DNA of 64,000 nt from Cyclospora cayetanensis. Its lineage: Eukaryota > Apicomplexa > Conoidasida > Eucoccidiorida > Eimeriidae. The stretch's first letter is position 1. Each line of letters opens with the position of its first letter. A program made the translations under genes and the position numbers. Shown here piece by piece: positions 1 to 11,930 of this stretch. The stretch lies in NCBI RefSeq assembly GCF_002999335.1, contig NW_020312773.1, forward strand, positions 5,001 to 69,000, in the 5' to 3' direction. Below the pieces are notes generated by a model. The model was not told the origin of the DNA and searched no databases. It worked only from the letters and a program-made list of their open reading frames with translations.

Positions 1-400
1 TACTATAGGTTATAGGCTGTGTATGGGGTAATTTCTGCCATCGCCACGCGCTAGCCAGGAGACTCGGTGCGTCCTGCGCCGCAAGGAGGCATAATCCTGG
101 CAAGTTAGAGGCTATTTCGGGAGAGCTAGCTGGCGGCAGACTGTGAGGCTACACGTTTTGCAGAGAGAGAGAGAGAGAGCAGAGAGCAGAGACACGCGCA
201 CTGCACGCATAGCGTCCAGCAGTGCAAGCGGTGTGGATGCAGAGACTGCTTGACGAGGTATGCGGAGAGCTTTGCAGAAGCGTTGAACTGCTTCATACAA
301 GGAAGAACTCGCAATTGGCATTGATTGTAGCAGAGAAGTTCAGCCCAATGGAAGGGCTGCACCGCGGCGGGTGCTTAGGATTGCGGGGTGCCTCCAGCTC

Positions 401-649
401 ACTTGATGAGTGTGAAGAGTTGGCTAAAGCGTTCCTCGGTAAGGAGCTCGAGCATCGCCTCCTTGCACTCTCCCTTAAGCAGAAGGGCCTCGATCTGCTG
501 CAGGAGTACCTGGTAGTCGGTGTCTGAGCAGTCGTCTGCATTTTCTGGCACCCCTACTGCTGCCAGACACTCCGCGCGGAGTCCGGGCAGCGCATGCAGC
601 GGCTGCAGAACGTCGGTACTTTTCTCCAAAGACAGAGGATCTCCTGTCG
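401..649 (-). CDS. Partial hypothetical protein, one internal exon of a minus-strand gene
   Basis: The stretch reads open on the minus strand between a pyrimidine-rich acceptor (C-run then GACAG, near 650) and a good donor (CATCAA followed by GTGAGC, near 400). The product is well-mixed and looks helical, with segments such as QVLLQQIEALLLKGECKEAM and TEERFSQLFTLIK, as in alpha-solenoid or ACE-type repeats. A further helical open stretch lies at about 110-320 on the same strand (AVQRFCKALRIPRQAVSAS), but I could not join the two in phase, so the C-terminal part is not defined and the gene may continue off the left edge. The helix-pair pattern faintly recalls the C-terminal region of EDC4-like or Sec16/Sec31-like proteins; this is a guess. 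It is transcribed away from the NSE2-like gene at 1657. Confidence 0.4.
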
Positions 650-740
650 GGGGGGGGCAGAAGCGCAACAGTGGAGGTGAAGTCATGGCGGGAAAAAGGT
701 GTGGACTGGCGAAAAACGCTCTCCAAGGCACGTCCACGCA

Positions 741-1656
741 GATGCGTGAGTGGGGAGCCGGAGAAGGTCAGGCCCCTATGTACCCAGAGGTGTACAGACA
801 CCCCGAGGCAGGAAGAAGTGACGACGGCTATGTGGGAAGATGCTGAGGGGCCGGCGGCCATGAGTCATTCTGCGGAAATCCTCTTCCGACGCGTGTGTAT
901 ACGCGCGCGGCCGGCTATGCAAATGGACATTTGCAAAAAATGCATGGGCATTGCAAGAAGTGCCTGGCGATCATCATACACGCGTCTGTCCCCCGTGGGC
1001 ACCTCCGGGGTAAGTCAGACTACGAATGCCGGATGGCTGGGAGAGACCTCCTTCTACGGCTTCCTTATTGGCTTTGAAGACAGCGGAAGGAACCATTTCT
1101 GCCGCAAAGCGAAGCATGAGGGTTTACGAGGCGTTGAGCCAGCACGAGGGGCTGCTGCTCTACGCAGACACCCTACGCCTTTTTCGTATATAATTGTCGA
1201 GTTGAAGCCTGAGATTCCAATATTCCGAGTCCAGGCTATTAGATATTTGCTAATTCACATGCAAGACTGCCCACCGGCTATTTTTGGCCGCGAACCCCGG
1301 GGGGTCGGTGCTGCCGGTGGGAAACAGGGGGGGGGGTGTTTATGCAAAACACCCCGAGGCCTTCAGTCCATTTTGGGGAACAGGGGGGGCCCTCCTGCCT
1401 ATCGCCGCATTCGGCGAGGATTCGTGCAGACTGCTGCTTTCAATGCAGACTTAAACCCCTTATCTCCCTCTTTACTGCCTGTTTGCGTGGAAAGAGGCGG
1501 CCGCAGTGTGCAGCAGGTCATCATCGGCGGCGGTACAGACCGCCTCTCTCAGAGCTCCCCCATCGAGCATTCGTTAGCCTCCCCGAATTGTGTAGCGCAT
1601 GCATCTTAATGCAGCAAAGAGGAAGGAATATGGCACATTTCTAAACACCTTCATGA
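741..1656. other. Intergenic or 5' region with no firm gene
   Basis: This lies between a minus-strand exon and the plus-strand NSE2-like gene and probably holds their divergent 5' regions. A short plus-strand ORF from about 1116 (MRVYEALSQHEGLLLYADTL) could be an alternative first exon of the NSE2 gene, but it has no clear donor. G-runs and C-runs occur at 1300-1390. No other coding signal was seen. Confidence 0.4.
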
Positions 1657-1829
1657 ATGGAAGATTTGAACGACAGCGTGCGTCACCGGGGGTTGCTCTG
1701 CCCGGCCACCGGCCTGCTGCGCATACAGATCCTTCTACAGTGTCTGGACACATGGGCTGCGCTTGTAGCTGTAAATATGGATCTGCACCTGCATAGCGCT
1801 ATTGCCGCATGTGTATGTGTATACGTACG

Positions 1830-1870
<41 letters not shown>

Positions 1871-3970
1871 GTGTATATGTATATGTATGTGTAGATGTAT
1901 ATGTGTGTGTATGTGTATATGTATGTGTGTCCACGTGGTCGTAGAGGAGCGCTCAGGAGGCTGAGCGTGGCGTTGACACGCTGGCGAAGCGGCTACCGGA
2001 CCTGTTGGTGACCATTTGCCGGAAGGCTACGGCTATTGGTAAGCGACAGAAGCGCGCATCCATGGGGTGTCTCAGTATCATGAGCTGCTGCTGCATCTTT
2101 GCACCGGCACACACGGGGGCTGTCTGTACCTTTTGGCGTAGGATGTGGAGGTGCTGCTGCAGCGAGCAACTCCGGCTTACGGGAGGTGCCCTGCGGGGAG
2201 CGCTGCTCAGCAGAAACTGCTGCAGAGGAGGACGAGGCAGCGGTGGAAGCGGCAGCACAACACGCGGGGGAGTTGGCTGTGAAGGCGGCTCGTCTTATTC
2301 AGGAGGCCCTAGGGGAGGCCACACCTGCCGAGGGTGGCATCAAGGAACTCACGGAAGTAGGGGAGAAAAATCCACAAAAAATGGAGGGATAAGGAGGGTT
2401 CTTGAGTGTGCTAGTCTCCTTGATCTTCTCTCCTTTCTGCGTTCGCTTGTGCAATGCAATGCAATGCGCCTTCGAGGGTCCCCTAGGGCTCGAGGCAAGA
2501 AGACTTGGGAGTATTGAGGGCAGGACAGAGAGCTGCATCGGCGGTGGATTGCGTGCGCTCCCCCCTGCCCTGCCGAAAGAGAGCTTCATGAGGCTGCAGT
2601 GCGTCGCTGTTTGTGCATGCAGCGCGTCTTGTTTCTTGGTGGTTCTCACGCCTCGTCAGCAGGCCCCCGCGATGAAGCAGACGATGTCTCAGTAGAACCG
2701 CAGCAGAGGGGCCCCGCAGCAACGGGAGGCCGCTCTCTTGGAGCTCCGGATATTGTGTTTTTTAAGTGCCCTCTTACCCAGGAGCAGTTCAGGCTTCCTG
2801 TTTCGCAGCGGTACGAAGCTGGCAGGGCTGTACTGTGCGTAGTGTTTTCTGAATTTGTCTTCTCCAACTCCCTTCACTTGACATCGGCGTGCCCCTCTGC
2901 GATTTCGACGTGCTGACCGGCCTCTTTAGACGCGAAACACATGCATCCCCAGATTTTGAGCCTCGCGCTGTCTGTACACCCCGGGGCCGCTGTGCGTTTG
3001 TCTTCCCTCTTCCTTACGCAAAACCTTTGATTCTTCAGGTGGCACCTGGATGATGCATCGGGGGTCTGTCCGCATGTTTTTGAAGAGGAAGCCATCCTGC
3101 ACGTTATGTGAGGCCGCACGGCAGCGGACGACGCATGGAGAGCATTTTCTCTCTCTGGAGAAAAACAGCAAATTATGTGCCGTCTTGTTGGCTTTCTTTG
3201 GGGGTTTCAGCGATTCAATATTGGAAGAGAGCGCAGTTTTGGGGTCTTCTTGTGTTTGCCGCAGGAAAGGGCAGTCGATTGCATGCCCTTTTGCCGGTGA
3301 GTTTCCACTCGAAATACTGAATTTGGGCAAAACTAACCCTGCTCTAAGGGGTGGTAGAAAGAGGGGGGCCTCTTACCCCCTTCTGTCGCCTCTTCTTTGG
3401 CTGCCTCTCCCCCCTTACCCCACACGACCCCACCCCCCTTCCTGCTCCACACACTTCTGAGTCTGTCCAGCCGCACGCCGGTACGGCGTCTTATGGCGCA
3501 TTTTAAAGACATCCTGCAAGGATGCATTAAGAGCCGTACAGGGCCACCCCTCACTTAGCATGCGCTGCGGAAAAGCGCCATTAAGAAACTCACACGGTGT
3601 TGCTATGCAGCGCGGCTATGGTGCAGGCTGCAGAGCAACCGTCCACAGAGGGGCCCTCCGACGCGATGTAGAGACAGAGGAGCACTTTCGGTAAGGGCTA
3701 GCAGCAGCAGCAGCATCACACAGCGACCACTACCACGACCCCTGTACACTTGCTTCCCGCATCTCTGCAGCCTTCCACACGACTGAGACATGCATACCAT
3801 CACCTCTAAGTCGGTTTTTTGCCTCGCCCTCCCCCTTGCGAATTGGGCACCCGTGACGTTTGCATGCATTTATTTACAGACGCGTGCGCCTCCAAAAGGC
3901 AATCGAGGAACAACCTCGAGACGCTGCCGTAGCCGCAGAGGCTGCACGGGGAGGCGTGGGGCTGTCCTAG
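1657..3970 (+). CDS. NSE2: NSE2/MMS21-like E3 SUMO-protein ligase (SP-RING)
   Basis: Predicted SUMO E3 ligase of the SMC5/6 complex (nucleus, DNA repair and chromosome segregation). Exons in matching phase: 1657-1770, 1945-2038, 2142 to about 2350, about 2660-2810, 3039-3107, 3211-3296, 3627-3690 and 3880-3970 (TAG). The joined C-terminal half gives the SP-RING signature spread over four exons: KCPLTQEQF and PVSQR in one, GVCPHVFEEEAIL (C-x-H-x-F) in the next, then SIACPFAG, completed to CPFAGC by the following exon. The N-terminal exons are helical and Ala/Glu-rich, as expected for the SMC5-binding part. The start at 1657 (MEDLNDSVRHRG) is chosen because it is in phase with exon 2. The junction between the third exon and the SP-RING exon is uncertain (several donor/acceptor pairs). 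The family call comes from the Cys/His spacing; PIAS/Siz proteins share the fold but carry extra domains not seen here. Confidence 0.72.
1806..1930. repeat. GTAT/GTGT microsatellite in first intron of the NSE2-like gene
   Basis: About 125 bases of alternating GTATAT and GTGTAT units fill most of the intron between 1771 and 1944. They end a few bases before the acceptor GTCGTAG. The tract reads open as poly-(Tyr-Val) or poly-(His-Thr), but these frames are repeat artefacts. Confidence 0.85.
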
Positions 3971-4648
3971 GGCGTAATTGATGCCACACATCATCGCTGC
4001 AAGGACGTTATCTTGGATGCCTTCCAGAGAGCTCTTTTTCGCATTGAAACTCTCGATACCCAGCGTGGCAGCCAGCCTGAAACGCTGGCGAGGAGGAGAG
4101 CTTACAGATGCCTATAGATCTCTAGCAAGAGAGCTCACTTCTGCCACCATCACCCCTTCCGTTCCTCCCTTCTCCATCCTCATTTACCCCCCTTACTGAC
4201 ACGGTCTCCTCAGGCGGCACGGTGGGGGAAGGCACTGTGTTCTTAACAGGTGGTAGCGCACTTAGAAACTCCAAAGTTACTACTACTACTACAGAAAAAT
4301 ACGCCAACTCAAACATGGCGCGTCAACGACCCTCCCCACACGGAAGCGGCAGCAGCAGAAACGGCCAGAAAACTGCCTTGCTGTCTGCTAGGCCGCCAGC
4401 AGCAGCCCCAACGAATGGTTCCTCCCTTTCCCCTGCAGGCCTTCTCGGGTGCATGCGCGTGCCAGTAGATGTAGTTAAGGCATGCGTAGAGGGGGCACTC
4501 AGAGTGCTATGTTACAGCATCCATGGATACGTTTACCGCCAAAGATTTGTACACCCATACAACCCCCCTAGAGGGGCCCCTCCATCACGCCGGCTCTTTT
4601 TGTGCCGCATGTACGGAGGGAGGTTGGCGTATACCTTGGACTGAGCCA
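3971..4648. other. Convergent intergenic region
   Basis: This separates the 3' ends of the NSE2-like gene (+) and the four-span membrane protein gene (-). I saw no coding sequence with splice support. It should contain both 3' UTRs. Confidence 0.45.
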
Positions 4649-5981
4649 CTAGTCTTCATCCCGGTAAGACACGGGAACCGCGCGTGTTTCTTCGCCCTCA
4701 AGGCCAAGAAAATACTCCAGGCCTCCCACTGCGGAGGCGTATGCTGACCGTGCCACTTGCCGAAATGTGAAGCCCCCCGCTTCCCCCTCAGTTGCTCCTG
4801 ACTGGTGCGCCGCTTGCGGGTGGTGACGAGGTGCTGCTGATTCTTGCGTTGTTTGGCTAAAAGCGCCGTAACTCAAGCGCGTTGCGTGGCTGTCGGCTTT
4901 AGCGTCTGCGACGTGCGGGAACCTAGACACGGTGGGGCCCTCGCCCCCCCGCTCAGAGGGCCTTTCCCCGAAGGCCCCTGGCAGTTTGAGTGTCTCCATC
5001 GTGGAAGAGGCGGAGGAGGCGGGGAAGATGTGGTTGCTGTGGCTACAGCCAGGAGCGAACCAGACGTCGCACTCGGTTGTGGCGTCGCTGCAACTTTCTG
5101 CTGGCGCTACACATTTAGCCAGGGGGTTCCCCCGGATGACCCCTCGGGTGAGGGCCCGTGGGAGAAGCGCCTTCTTGATCTCTTCCTGGTTCATGTAGAT
5201 GTGCAGCGTGGAAATCGAGAAGAGGACGACCAAGACGAGGCAGCAAAGAGGCGGCTGGAAGAGCAACGCGGATACAACGGACGACAGAACGTAGCAGAGG
5301 AGGCCCCAATTGAATAGTCTGAACACAGATGCGCACAGGCAGGCAGAAGGGTAGCGAGAGTGCGAGTGGCGGCAGACGGGATGCGCGAGGAGCGGGCGAC
5401 TGGCGAAGGGGGGGTGGCAGAAGAGAGGGAGTGCACTCTTACCTGAGAGTGGTTTGTTGCGCAGTGTCCATTACCTGAACGGCCCTAGAGACGCTGGCTG
5501 CACCACAGCCTCTGAGGGCGAGGCCAGGGCCCCACATGCTGCAGAAAGTGGAGATTAGAAGCACGAGCAGCATAATTCCTAAGGCTCCCCCTGTGGCTAA
5601 GACATGGAGGAGGTGTAGCCGCTTGTATTCGGGGGTTACACCTAGAACGGGCAGGCGGCAGACACAATATCGACGCACTGTGATCATCCAAAGAGTGTGC
5701 AACGTGCGAGCAGCGAGCGAGCAATGCAAAAGGCGAGTGGAAGGCTTTTGTGACTGTTGGAAGGTTTTTGCTGCTCTACCCTTGCTGGTGCTGTGTTGTG
5801 CTGGGAGGCTTGGCTTACCGGCGGCCTGCATGAGTGCGGCAGAGGCGAAGCCTGCCAGTAGAGAAGCAATTTTGGTGATCCTACTAAAGACAAGCAGGAA
5901 GTACTCGATCTCCATGAACTGCAAGGAGACGCTGCCCAGGTTGAAGTCCGTAAGAACCGCTGCCTTGTTGGCTTGTATCAT
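4649..5981 (-). CDS. Multi-pass membrane protein, conserved-looking, function unknown
   Basis: Three exons on the minus strand join in phase: 5981-5819, 5677-5443 (an alternative in-frame acceptor gives 5641) and 5318-4649 (stop TAG at 4649), for about 355 residues. The start MIQANKAAVLTDFNLGS is the first ATG of the open frame. Four hydrophobic spans are visible: around IEYFLLVFSRITKIASLLAG in exon 1, ALGIMLLVLLISTFC in exon 2, and a helical pair in exon 3 (LLCYVLSSVVSALLF and CCLVLVVLFSISTLHIY). A roughly 170-residue hydrophilic, Ser/Glu-rich tail follows and ends in YRDED. There is no cleavable signal peptide, so N-in topology is likely. The compact spans with an acidic cytoplasmic tail would suit a structural membrane protein (for example of the alveolate pellicle), but that is inference. 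No catalytic motif was recognised. Confidence 0.68.
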
Positions 5982-8900
5982 CTTCTCGACGAGCGCAAGC
6001 AGCTAAGGGGCTAGAAAGAGGGGGAACTGCTCTTAAGAGCCGGTGGTATGGTCAGCGAACCAATTTATTGACTCTTCGCGCGCACATGCAGCCGCGTGCT
6101 GAACATGAGGGGAAAACAGGAATCGGCAGTGCTCGTGTGGCGGACGGCAGCGCGGCTAGGCCAAGGCAAAAATGGATTGGATCAAGACCCCTAAGAAACA
6201 GAAAACCGTCGAAGAATAGCTCAAAGTCGGTGAATAAAACGACTTCAAGGAAGAACAAGAGTGCGGGAGGGCCCTACACAGGTGCCGATATCGGTTCGGC
6301 CAGAGTCCACGACGGTATGTCTGATATATAACGCCGAGGAGCCACGCTCGCCCTTAGGAACACATGTTTCCTCCTGGTTATATGTTCAAAGAAGAGAAAT
6401 GCATATATCCTGCCTATTTCCTTGGGGTAAATATACCTGTACTTATATATATGCGCATGTACCACCAGAGTCCCCGCTGGTCACCCGACTGTTAGGCCTT
6501 ACGGCCTGCGGTCGCTTGATTGCTCTTGCAAGCCCCTGAAGGCGAAACCTTTCAACGGTTCACCTGGGCAGTAATGCAGCTCTTTTATGTTCCTTAGTCC
6601 TTTCTTTTTCGGATCTTGCGTGTACTGTTGAAGGAAAGCTTTAAGAGCGGCAAGACACAGAGGGAAGGAAGCCCCTGTCTGAGGCGGGAAGGGAGGCGCA
6701 GTCAAAGGTCTAAGGGCCCCTTCGCCGGCCCCTTTTTTGTCGTAAAGACTCTGCCTGACTGTTTATGCGCTGAAACCTAAAGTTATACACAAAGCGATGT
6801 ACTCGTGGGTTGATTTGCGCGTTTCTTTTTTCACTTTTCTCTTCTGTGTCGTCCATGTGCCTTGCTGGGAGGAACCACACAAACAACGGCCAGATGTTCG
6901 TCTACAGGCGATTCGCAGTAACTTCGTGGCCTCCACACATACTGACGTGTGAGCAGTGGCTTTTCGCCAGTAGTGCACTCCTGGGAGTGGCAAGTGCCCC
7001 TGTCGACTGACTTTGAGCACCCAAGACAAAGGGCCAGCTCGAGCAGGGGCCCTCGTCAGTAGGCTGTAGTGTGTAACTCTTCATCTATGGTCTCCATAGG
7101 CACATCGTTTACATCAGGCTCAATAAAAACTGAATAGAAAGCTACTGAGCGTGTTTGAAAACAGAGGGAAGCTTCTCTTGGCCTCGCTCCTCATCCCGAT
7201 CGGGCTAGGGACAGCTTCGGTGCGAGTGGCTGCACTCCCACCAAGCATGCAAAGCACTCATAGCTAGTTGCACACTGCATCCAGCGCACGTGTACACGGC
7301 ATGGCGTATTCTTGTGTCGAGCTAACGACACCCTGCGATGAATTAGATCTAAGAACATGCACCGCAATCAGATGGAAACGCGTTCAGCCACACACAATGT
7401 TCAGCTGCACAATAGTGTAGTCGCGTGTAAATTTTTCAAGGAGCGCGTCACACTATTGATTCCTAAAGGTATTAAAGTGGGCAGCAGGCGCTGAAGAGCC
7501 TTTCCCTGGGGAGGCAGATAGTCAAGGGTTCGTTCGTAGTCCTTGCCGCCGAAGGCGTTCACCCTTTCCCGAGAATGGACAGGTTGTGCTGGATGTTGAC
7601 GGTAGAGCGCAGGCACAGTCGTGCTGCATTCTTGCGCGTGAAAGGCCAAATAAAACCTCTGGGATGCCCAAATGTGGCCCACTGAAAAGCGATGTTTGGA
7701 GGAGCCTCACCGCTCATACACCGGCGCTGAACCCAAGAAGCCCAAACGCACCAAATGCCTTGTGTCTATTACGCTGTGTAGCTTCCTGTGTTCTGCGCTT
7801 TGGGGCTTTGAAGCACTTTGGCTCTGTGGTGGCATTTTGCTGATGCCGTGTCTGCGCAGAAACACACTGAGCTCTTCCACATGGAGGTGCGGTGTCCGTT
7901 ACACTGCGGCGTGCTGCTGCTGTTCAAAAACCTCCTCGGCCCATTTTCTTTGAGGCTTTCCATGGGGATACACATTGAGCCTCCAATCGAATGCCGAGGC
8001 TCAACAAAAGGATATGCAGCATCTAGTCCAAGGGGCTCATGCAAGACATCCTCCCCGTTCTGTCACAAAAACCTTACCGGCACCACTCCACACGCCTTCG
8101 GCAGTGGCAAAAGAGGGCAGGCGACCTTCAACCGGGGTGAGCGTCGCTCCACCATCCGCGCACTCCTAGCATTGATCGTGTCCCTGTGCGAAATGCTACA
8201 TTGCGCACAGTCGCAAAGCGTTCGAATCCAGATTCCACGGGCGCACTGGCCTCTTATCACCCATCATGCGTATCGTATCCACTGTGTGTGGCGTGTGTTC
8301 TATTTAGCTCGTATTTGTTGCAGCTCGTAAGTTAGCAGGGCCAATCGAGAGTTCACTTGGAGTGCTTCCATGAGATGATCAGCATCATCGGCTAGTTCCT
8401 GCGCTCACTTCAGGTCTATATGCTATTTGCGGGTTCGTAGTGCACCACTGGAAACTGCTCAACTAGGCATTCCCACCCCCACACTCCTCCACCCACTCCC
8501 GATCCCCCCAATTCTCATCCTGGTTTTGCCAGTGAAGAGGCCTCGCGCTTTTTTTTCTGCCAGGATACCTATACAGCAGCCCCAGACTACGCGGCCACCC
8601 TCCCCGATTAGCAGTCTTCCACGCTCCTCCCCTCAGCCTAGACGCAAAGTCAGAAGGATGCTTCCTATATCAGCCTCGATTTCGAAAACACCTACATTTG
8701 ATGTAGCGTCACAGCGTCCGTTGCGCCGGCAGCAGCGGCAGGTGGTGTAGCTGCTGATGCAGCAGTGTGCGTGAGGCAGGCACACCTTGATCTACTGAGA
8801 CGGAATAGCGGCCAGGAGTCTGCCTGGGGCGATAGGTACACTACGATGATCTTTTGCGAGTCGTTGTGCCGCCTCCAACTCCCGCCAGACACCGCGCCAG

Positions 8901-9139
8901 CCGCATTCCCCCATCCCCCTTCGCCAACAGGAGCCTTGCTGTAGGCAGCCCACAAGGAAAGTGCCGAGAGAGCGCAGAGGCTTTTTAAGTGACAGATAAG
9001 GCAGGACCAGCATAGCTCCCGAAGCGGCCACCAGCACATTCAGGAGCCAGTTGCGCTCAGACACGTGAGGCGACTTTTGGAGCTTCAAAGGCCCCCGGCG
9101 AGCTTGCAGGGGGATCTTATCGATAAAAAATCGGGGCAT
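5982..9139. other. Long region without a supported gene
   Basis: About 3.2 kb upstream of the four-span protein and downstream of the SF-assemblin. Open frames up to 170 codons exist (for example 7818-8330 +), but they lack sensible composition, splice context or homology-like motifs. A plus-strand Arg/Pro-rich frame at 8427-8750 is a weak possibility. The minus-strand frame starting at 9139 overlaps the SF-assemblin stop codon and is probably 3' UTR. AT-rich patches occur at 6400-6460. Confidence 0.4.
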
Positions 9140-11754
9140 CTATATGGCGGAAGTGATCCTGTCTACTGTCTGCTCCATCAGAGACACAAGAGAGTTTTCA
9201 GACTTCTTTCTTTCCTCCTCCTCTCTGCGGACGTCACGCTGTACTTCACGCACTACCTCCTCTATCAAACTCAGCAACGAAGCCAAATGCTTCTCCCTAG
9301 AGGCACCCAGAGAACGAGGCAGGCCTCATGCGTCGTGTACACCACGGCACCAGCGGGAAAAGCGGAACGCATGCAGACACAGCGTGCAATTCGTCTCTCT
9401 ATGAGAACTTAGAGCACATACCAGCCCGCAGGCACGGCAGACAAGCAAGAGACAAGAGAAGCAGCAGCGGGCATTGAGAACAAAGGCTCCAAAGAACCGA
9501 AGAAACAATGCAGCGCTAAGGCATCCCGACAGGCCTGCGGCAGCCTGCTTCCAAAGTGCTCTCCTGAAAGCAGCTAAGCGCCTCTAAAACTCGAGCGACT
9601 GCCTGTCTGAGGGTGCCTCCTAGCTATTGGAGAACTCTGCTCATGATGCGCTATTTGCATGTTTATAGAGAGACATATATATGTGTATATATCTAGAGTC
9701 AGATGTGTGTATATGTAGAGATACAGCGTATCAGTTACCTATATATTTGTACAAGAGGGCCCTTTGATCACAGATTTTGAGTTTGAGCCACGCGCTTACC
9801 TCGCTTCTTTCTCCTGTTGGATCAAGTTTTGCAGGCGCTGCATCTGCTCAGCAACTTCTCCGACGATCCTGAAGGGATACGCATGCTAAAGCGGGAAAAC
9901 ACGCTGAACTCTATACCGCAAAGCTCATACTGAGTGAGCCTGCACGTGTATGTACAGAACTGACCTGCTTTCCATGGCTTCGCGCTCTCGAACCTCCGCC
10001 TGCAGGGCCTCCCGGAATTTTGGTATCTCAACCTGAGGCACCGTCCGTCATCGAATCGTGATGGAGCGAAAGGATATTGCCAGCAGTCTGAGCGTGGTTG
10101 GTGCTTGGCTTTTTTACTAACCAAGGCAGAGAGGAAGGAAGAGGGGCGGGGGCAAGGCACACGCGCGAGCGAGAGCAAGGGGCTAAAAAATACTCCACGC
10201 ATCAAGGGTAGCTACAGAACGCGACTAGAGGACCTCGCAGTAGTGAACGATGCTGGCCTCCTGCCCTTGTCGTTGCTGATTTTCTTGCAGGATATCTGTT
10301 CTTGAGAGAGATCACACACACACACACCAGCAACAAGAGGCACCCCCAGTGCTGCCTCAAAATCCGGAGAGAGCGCTTGCGTCTGCTTCCAGCGCGCGTT
10401 GCCCTCTGGAAAAGCAGCAGCTGCAAATTCCAGGTGAAATAGAACCGTGAGCAGGATCTCGCCAGCAAAGTATTTCGTTAGAACGCACTTGAGTGCCAAT
10501 GCCTTCTCCTCGAAGGCGTGCAACAGCGACGTCTCCGCGTCTCGCAGCGCCCGTTGCTCAGACTGCAGCAGCTGCTGCAGCCTGCAAGCATCAAGACAGC
10601 AACCCTGACAGCGCGCCAGAGGCCTTCAGGAGGGAGAGCTGGCAGCGATGTTTTCAGCAAGAACGCTGCCTTGAAGCCTCTGAACTCTGTCCTTCTGCCC
10701 TCTCTCTCCCCCTCTCCTTCCCCCCACAGCTGCTAAGACAGGCACCTCTAGGATGGCCGCAATGCCGACATATTTCTTGAGTCTGCCTCAGCGTTAAAAT
10801 ATTACCAGCACGCTCAGAGAGCGTGCTGGATATAACAACGAAGAAGAGAGGACCCCCTACCTCTTTGCCATTTCCTGACTGTATCGCTCTGCATGCTGCT
10901 GCTCCTCGTCTGCCCTTTGCTGCTGCTGCATCAGACTCTGAGCGGCATGCGCGACGCGAGCCTTGAGAGCATCTAGCGCCGTGTGCGTCTTCTCCTCGGC
11001 TGCGCAGACAGCCTCTTCTAGGCCTTCGACGCGCCGCTGCGTGTGCTGCAGCAAGCAAGCAGCGGCGGGAACCCCCCAGGCGCAACGCAGCTGAGGCAGT
11101 GCCACGCAACTGAGCGGCAGAGGTCTTGCTGGGGAGACTCGGAGACTTGCAAGAAAGCCGAAAAAGGAGGACAGGCAAGCACGCAGACACTGACAAGGGG
11201 GCGACACACGGCAAGACAACAGCGAGGCGCCCACCTGAAAGCGATGCTGTCTCTGCCTTTCGAGGCCAGCGTGCAGCCCAGACAGCCTCTGCTCCAGTCG
11301 GTGAAGCCTCTCCTGCAATGCAGAGAAGCGGAAGAGCCAGAGGCACAGCGAGGAAGTCTCTTACACAGCGCTCCTCTAGAGGGGGGCGGGGGTTGTTTCG
11401 TCATGTGCTGGGAGGCCCCCTGAACGGCTCAATGCCGAGCGAGAGAGAGACAGACAGGGAGACAGACAGACAGAGATAGAGGAAGACAGAGAGAAAACGC
11501 CAGAAGGGTGAAGGCGAGGCAGATGGGGGAGAGTACAGAAGACAGCCAGGGGAGCACGCAGTTGGAGGGAGAACGACAGCTGTATGTACAGACAGATACG
11601 GGAAAAGAGATGGGCGTAGGCTCACACTCTTGGCGCTGCATGCAGATACAAGCCGAGCGCCCTCCAGCTGCTGCTGGGGGGACTGTACAGACTCCCGCTG
11701 GTGGCTGATGCTGCTGCTGCTGCTGTTGCTGCTGCTACCACCGTTTGCGGGCTC
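9140..11754 (-). CDS. SF-assemblin (striated fibre assemblin) family coiled-coil protein
   Basis: Striated-fibre assemblins form the fibres that link basal body or centrosome to daughter buds in apicomplexans. Minus-strand exons chain in phase: about 11754-11617 (Ser-rich head with SISHQRESVQSPQQQ), 11312-11235 (ERLHRLEQRLSGLHAGL), about 11052-10861 (RRVEGLEEAVCAAEEK), about 10580-10490, one poorly defined exon near 10270, about 10042-9965 (VEIPKFREALQAEVREREAM), about 9890-9827 (VGEVAEQMQRLQNLIQQEKE) and about 9300-9140 (REKHLASLLSLIEE, ending ITSAI). The product is an almost unbroken heptad coiled coil after a proline- and serine-containing head. The final exon, with a LLSLIEEVV-type segment followed by EEEERKKSE, is typical of the family. 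The initiator ATG lies upstream and is not fixed; the Gln-rich frame at 11931-13094 may supply it. One central junction (10.2-10.5 kb) does not close cleanly. Confidence 0.66.
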
Positions 11755-11930
11755 CTGAGCGCATGCGGAGACGGCTACCTATCGAGATGCTGTAAATAAT
11801 ATGTGCATGCACTGAGAAAGAAAGAGCGAGAGAGAGAGAGAGACAGGGGCCGCAGGGGTGTGCGGCTTAGGTAGGGAATAGGATGCGAAAAGTCTAGTTG
11901 CAAAGGTTAGAATGGTGGGTGGGGAGAAGT

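Noticed and set aside
8150..8250. Possible tRNA suggested by a GTTCGAATCC motif at about 8219
   Set aside because: No A-box (TRGCNNAGY) at the right distance upstream and no acceptor-stem pairing could be made.
9064..9139. Minus-strand ORF starting MPRFFIDKIPLQ as a separate gene
   Set aside because: Its ATG abuts the SF-assemblin stop (9140-9142) and its composition decays quickly, so it is more likely 3' UTR.
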